Positions 7,198 through 8,124 of a stretch of DNA of 8,124 bases are shown one piece after another. The stretch covers positions 1 through 8,124 of the forward strand of contig CAMLHP010000096.1 of assembly GCA_946479805.1 (NCBI GenBank). The letters are read 5' to 3'. The stretch is from an uncultured Gemmatimonadota bacterium (lineage in GTDB: Bacteria; Gemmatimonadota; Gemmatimonadetes; Gemmatimonadales; GWC2-71-9). The notes under the pieces are model-generated. The model was not told the origin of the DNA, did no database searches, and saw only the letters and a program-made list of their open reading frames with translations. How positions within the stretch are numbered: the stretch's first letter is position 1; the number at the start of each line of letters is the position of its first letter. The position numbers and the translations under genes are program-made.

Positions 7198-7202
7198 GGG
7201 AG
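7198..7202 (+). promoter_or_regulatory. Shine-Dalgarno sequence of fhs
   Basis: GGGAG lies five bases before the GTG at 7208, in the 11-base gap after tatD. It is the only ribosome-binding site in the window that sits outside the upstream gene. It decides the fhs start in favour of this GTG. Confidence 0.65.
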
Positions 7203-7207
7203 AATCC

Positions 7208-8124
7208 GTGGGCAGCTTCCCGACCGACATCGCCATCGCGCAGGCAGCCACGCTGCGCCCCATCGCCGAAGTGGCCGCCGAACTCGGCCTTGGTCCGGAC
7301 GAGATCCTTCCCTATGGCCGGCACAAGGCCAAGATCGACGTCAGCCCCGGGCGCGACACCACGCCGCGGGGACGGCTGGTGCTGGTCACGGGGATCAATC
7401 CAACGCCCGCCGGCGAAGGCAAGAGCACCGTCACCGTGGGACTGGCGCAGGCACTCCGCCGCATGGGCCAGAAGGTGCTGGTCTGCATTCGCGAGCCCTC
7501 GCTGGGGCCGGTGTTCGGGGTGAAGGGCGGCGCCGCCGGAGGCGGCTACGCGCAGGTGGTTCCGATGGACGAGATCAACCTGCACTTCACAGGCGACTTC
7601 CACGCCATCACGTCGGCGCACAACCTGCTTTCGGCGCTGCTGGACAACCACATCCACCAGGGCAACGCCCTCGGCATCGACAGCCGGCGGATCACCTGGC
7701 CCCGCACCATCGACATGAACGACCGCGCGTTGCGCTCGATCGTGGTGGGGCTGGGCGGGCTGAATGGCGGGCCCTCCCGCGAGGACCGCTTCGTCATCGT
7801 GCCGGGCAGCGAGGTCATGGCCATCCTCTGCCTCGCCACGGACCTCGCCGACCTCGAGGCGCGCCTCAGCCGCATCATTGTGGGACTGACGCGGGACCGC
7901 CAGCCGGTGACCGCCGGCGACCTCCAGGCCTCGGGTGCCATGGCGCTGCTGCTCAAGGACGCGCTGCTGCCCAACCTGGTCCAGACCCTCGAGGGCGGCC
8001 CCGCGCTGGTGCACGGTGGCCCGTTCGGCAACATCGCCCACGGCTGCAATTCGATAGCCGCCACCCGGCTCGGCCTTTCGCTGGCCGACATCGTGCTCAC
8101 CGAGGCCGGCTTCGGCGCCGACCT
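7208..8124 (+). CDS. fhs: Formate-tetrahydrofolate ligase, N-terminal 305 residues (3' end outside window)
   Basis: This enzyme joins formate to tetrahydrofolate using ATP and makes 10-formyl-tetrahydrofolate for purine synthesis and for formylation of initiator Met-tRNA. The frame stays open to the end of the window. The visible 305 residues are a little over half of the usual length of about 555. Signatures are [20 protein letters not shown] near the N-terminus, the P-loop [10 protein letters not shown] (65-74), [20 protein letters not shown] (95-114), [84 protein letters not shown] (268-282) and TEAGFGAD at the edge. The start is GTG behind a good Shine-Dalgarno site. Small variants are AGEGKST (often AGEGKTT) and GPFGNIAHG (often GPFANIAHG). 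Presence alone does not imply acetogenesis, since many non-acetogens carry it. Confidence 0.96.
   Translation, partial: MGSFPTDIAIAQAATLRPIAEVAAELGLGPDEILPYGRHKAKIDVSPGRDTTPRGRLVLVTGINPTPAGEGKSTVTVGLAQALRRMGQKVLVCIREPSLGPVFGVKGGAAGGGYAQVVPMDEINLHFTGDFHAITSAHNLLSALLDNHIHQGNALGIDSRRITWPRTIDMNDRALRSIVVGLGGLNGGPSREDRFVIVPGSEVMAILCLATDLADLEARLSRIIVGLTRDRQPVTAGDLQASGAMALLLKDALLPNLVQTLEGGPALVHGGPFGNIAHGCNSIAATRLGLSLADIVLTEAGFGAD

Noticed and set aside
7197..7207. Possible terminator or promoter in the largest gap, between tatD and fhs
   Set aside because: Only 11 bases, no inverted repeat and no T-tract; it contains just the fhs Shine-Dalgarno sequence.
6923..8041. Long minus-strand open frame of 372 codons opposite tatD and fhs
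   Set aside because: It spans two well-supported plus-strand genes and has the same shadow composition. The fhs frame explains the region.
1..8124. Possible novel defence, mobile or biosynthetic system
   Set aside because: Every stretch longer than 11 bases is occupied by a recognised housekeeping gene with intact motifs, and no foreign codon style is seen.

Overview
This window is one uninterrupted run of nine plus-strand genes with almost no non-coding DNA; the largest gap is 11 bases. In order they are infB (5' end outside the window), ylxP/DUF503, rbfA, truB, ribF, secD, secF, tatD and fhs (3' end outside the window). All are housekeeping genes whose family motifs can be read directly. 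I saw no RNA genes, mobile elements, CRISPR arrays, convincing internal promoters or terminators.

The DNA is strongly GC-rich, with G or C dominating third codon positions. All eight visible stop codons are TGA, and three starts are non-ATG (TTG for truB, GTG for tatD and fhs). The block infB-ylxP-rbfA-truB-ribF matches the order known from Bacillus subtilis, but the codon use is not Bacillus-like. It continues into secD-secF instead of rpsO-pnp. From the IF-2 and SecD sequence style my best guess is a high-GC member of Gemmatimonadota or a neighbouring deep lineage. That is an inference from memory of similar sequences, not a proof.

Layout: positions 1-1968 hold translation initiation and 30S maturation (IF-2, YlxP, RbfA). 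Positions 1977-3763 hold tRNA pseudouridine-55 synthesis (TruB) and FMN/FAD synthesis (RibF). Positions 3770-6416 hold the SecDF membrane complex, which uses the proton gradient to help protein export. Positions 6420-7196 hold a TatD-family metal-dependent nuclease. From 7208 on lies formate-tetrahydrofolate ligase, which makes 10-formyl-tetrahydrofolate. Two ATGA overlaps (ylxP/rbfA and truB/ribF) and gaps of 1-11 bases elsewhere suggest a single co-transcribed, translationally coupled unit. Only ribF and fhs have a clear Shine-Dalgarno sequence.

No undescribed system is evident. The points most worth a second look are the unusual join of the infB cluster to secDF-tatD-fhs, an Ala/Asp/Ser-rich insert in the SecD periplasmic domain, and substitutions in otherwise conserved motifs of IF-2, SecD and RibF.
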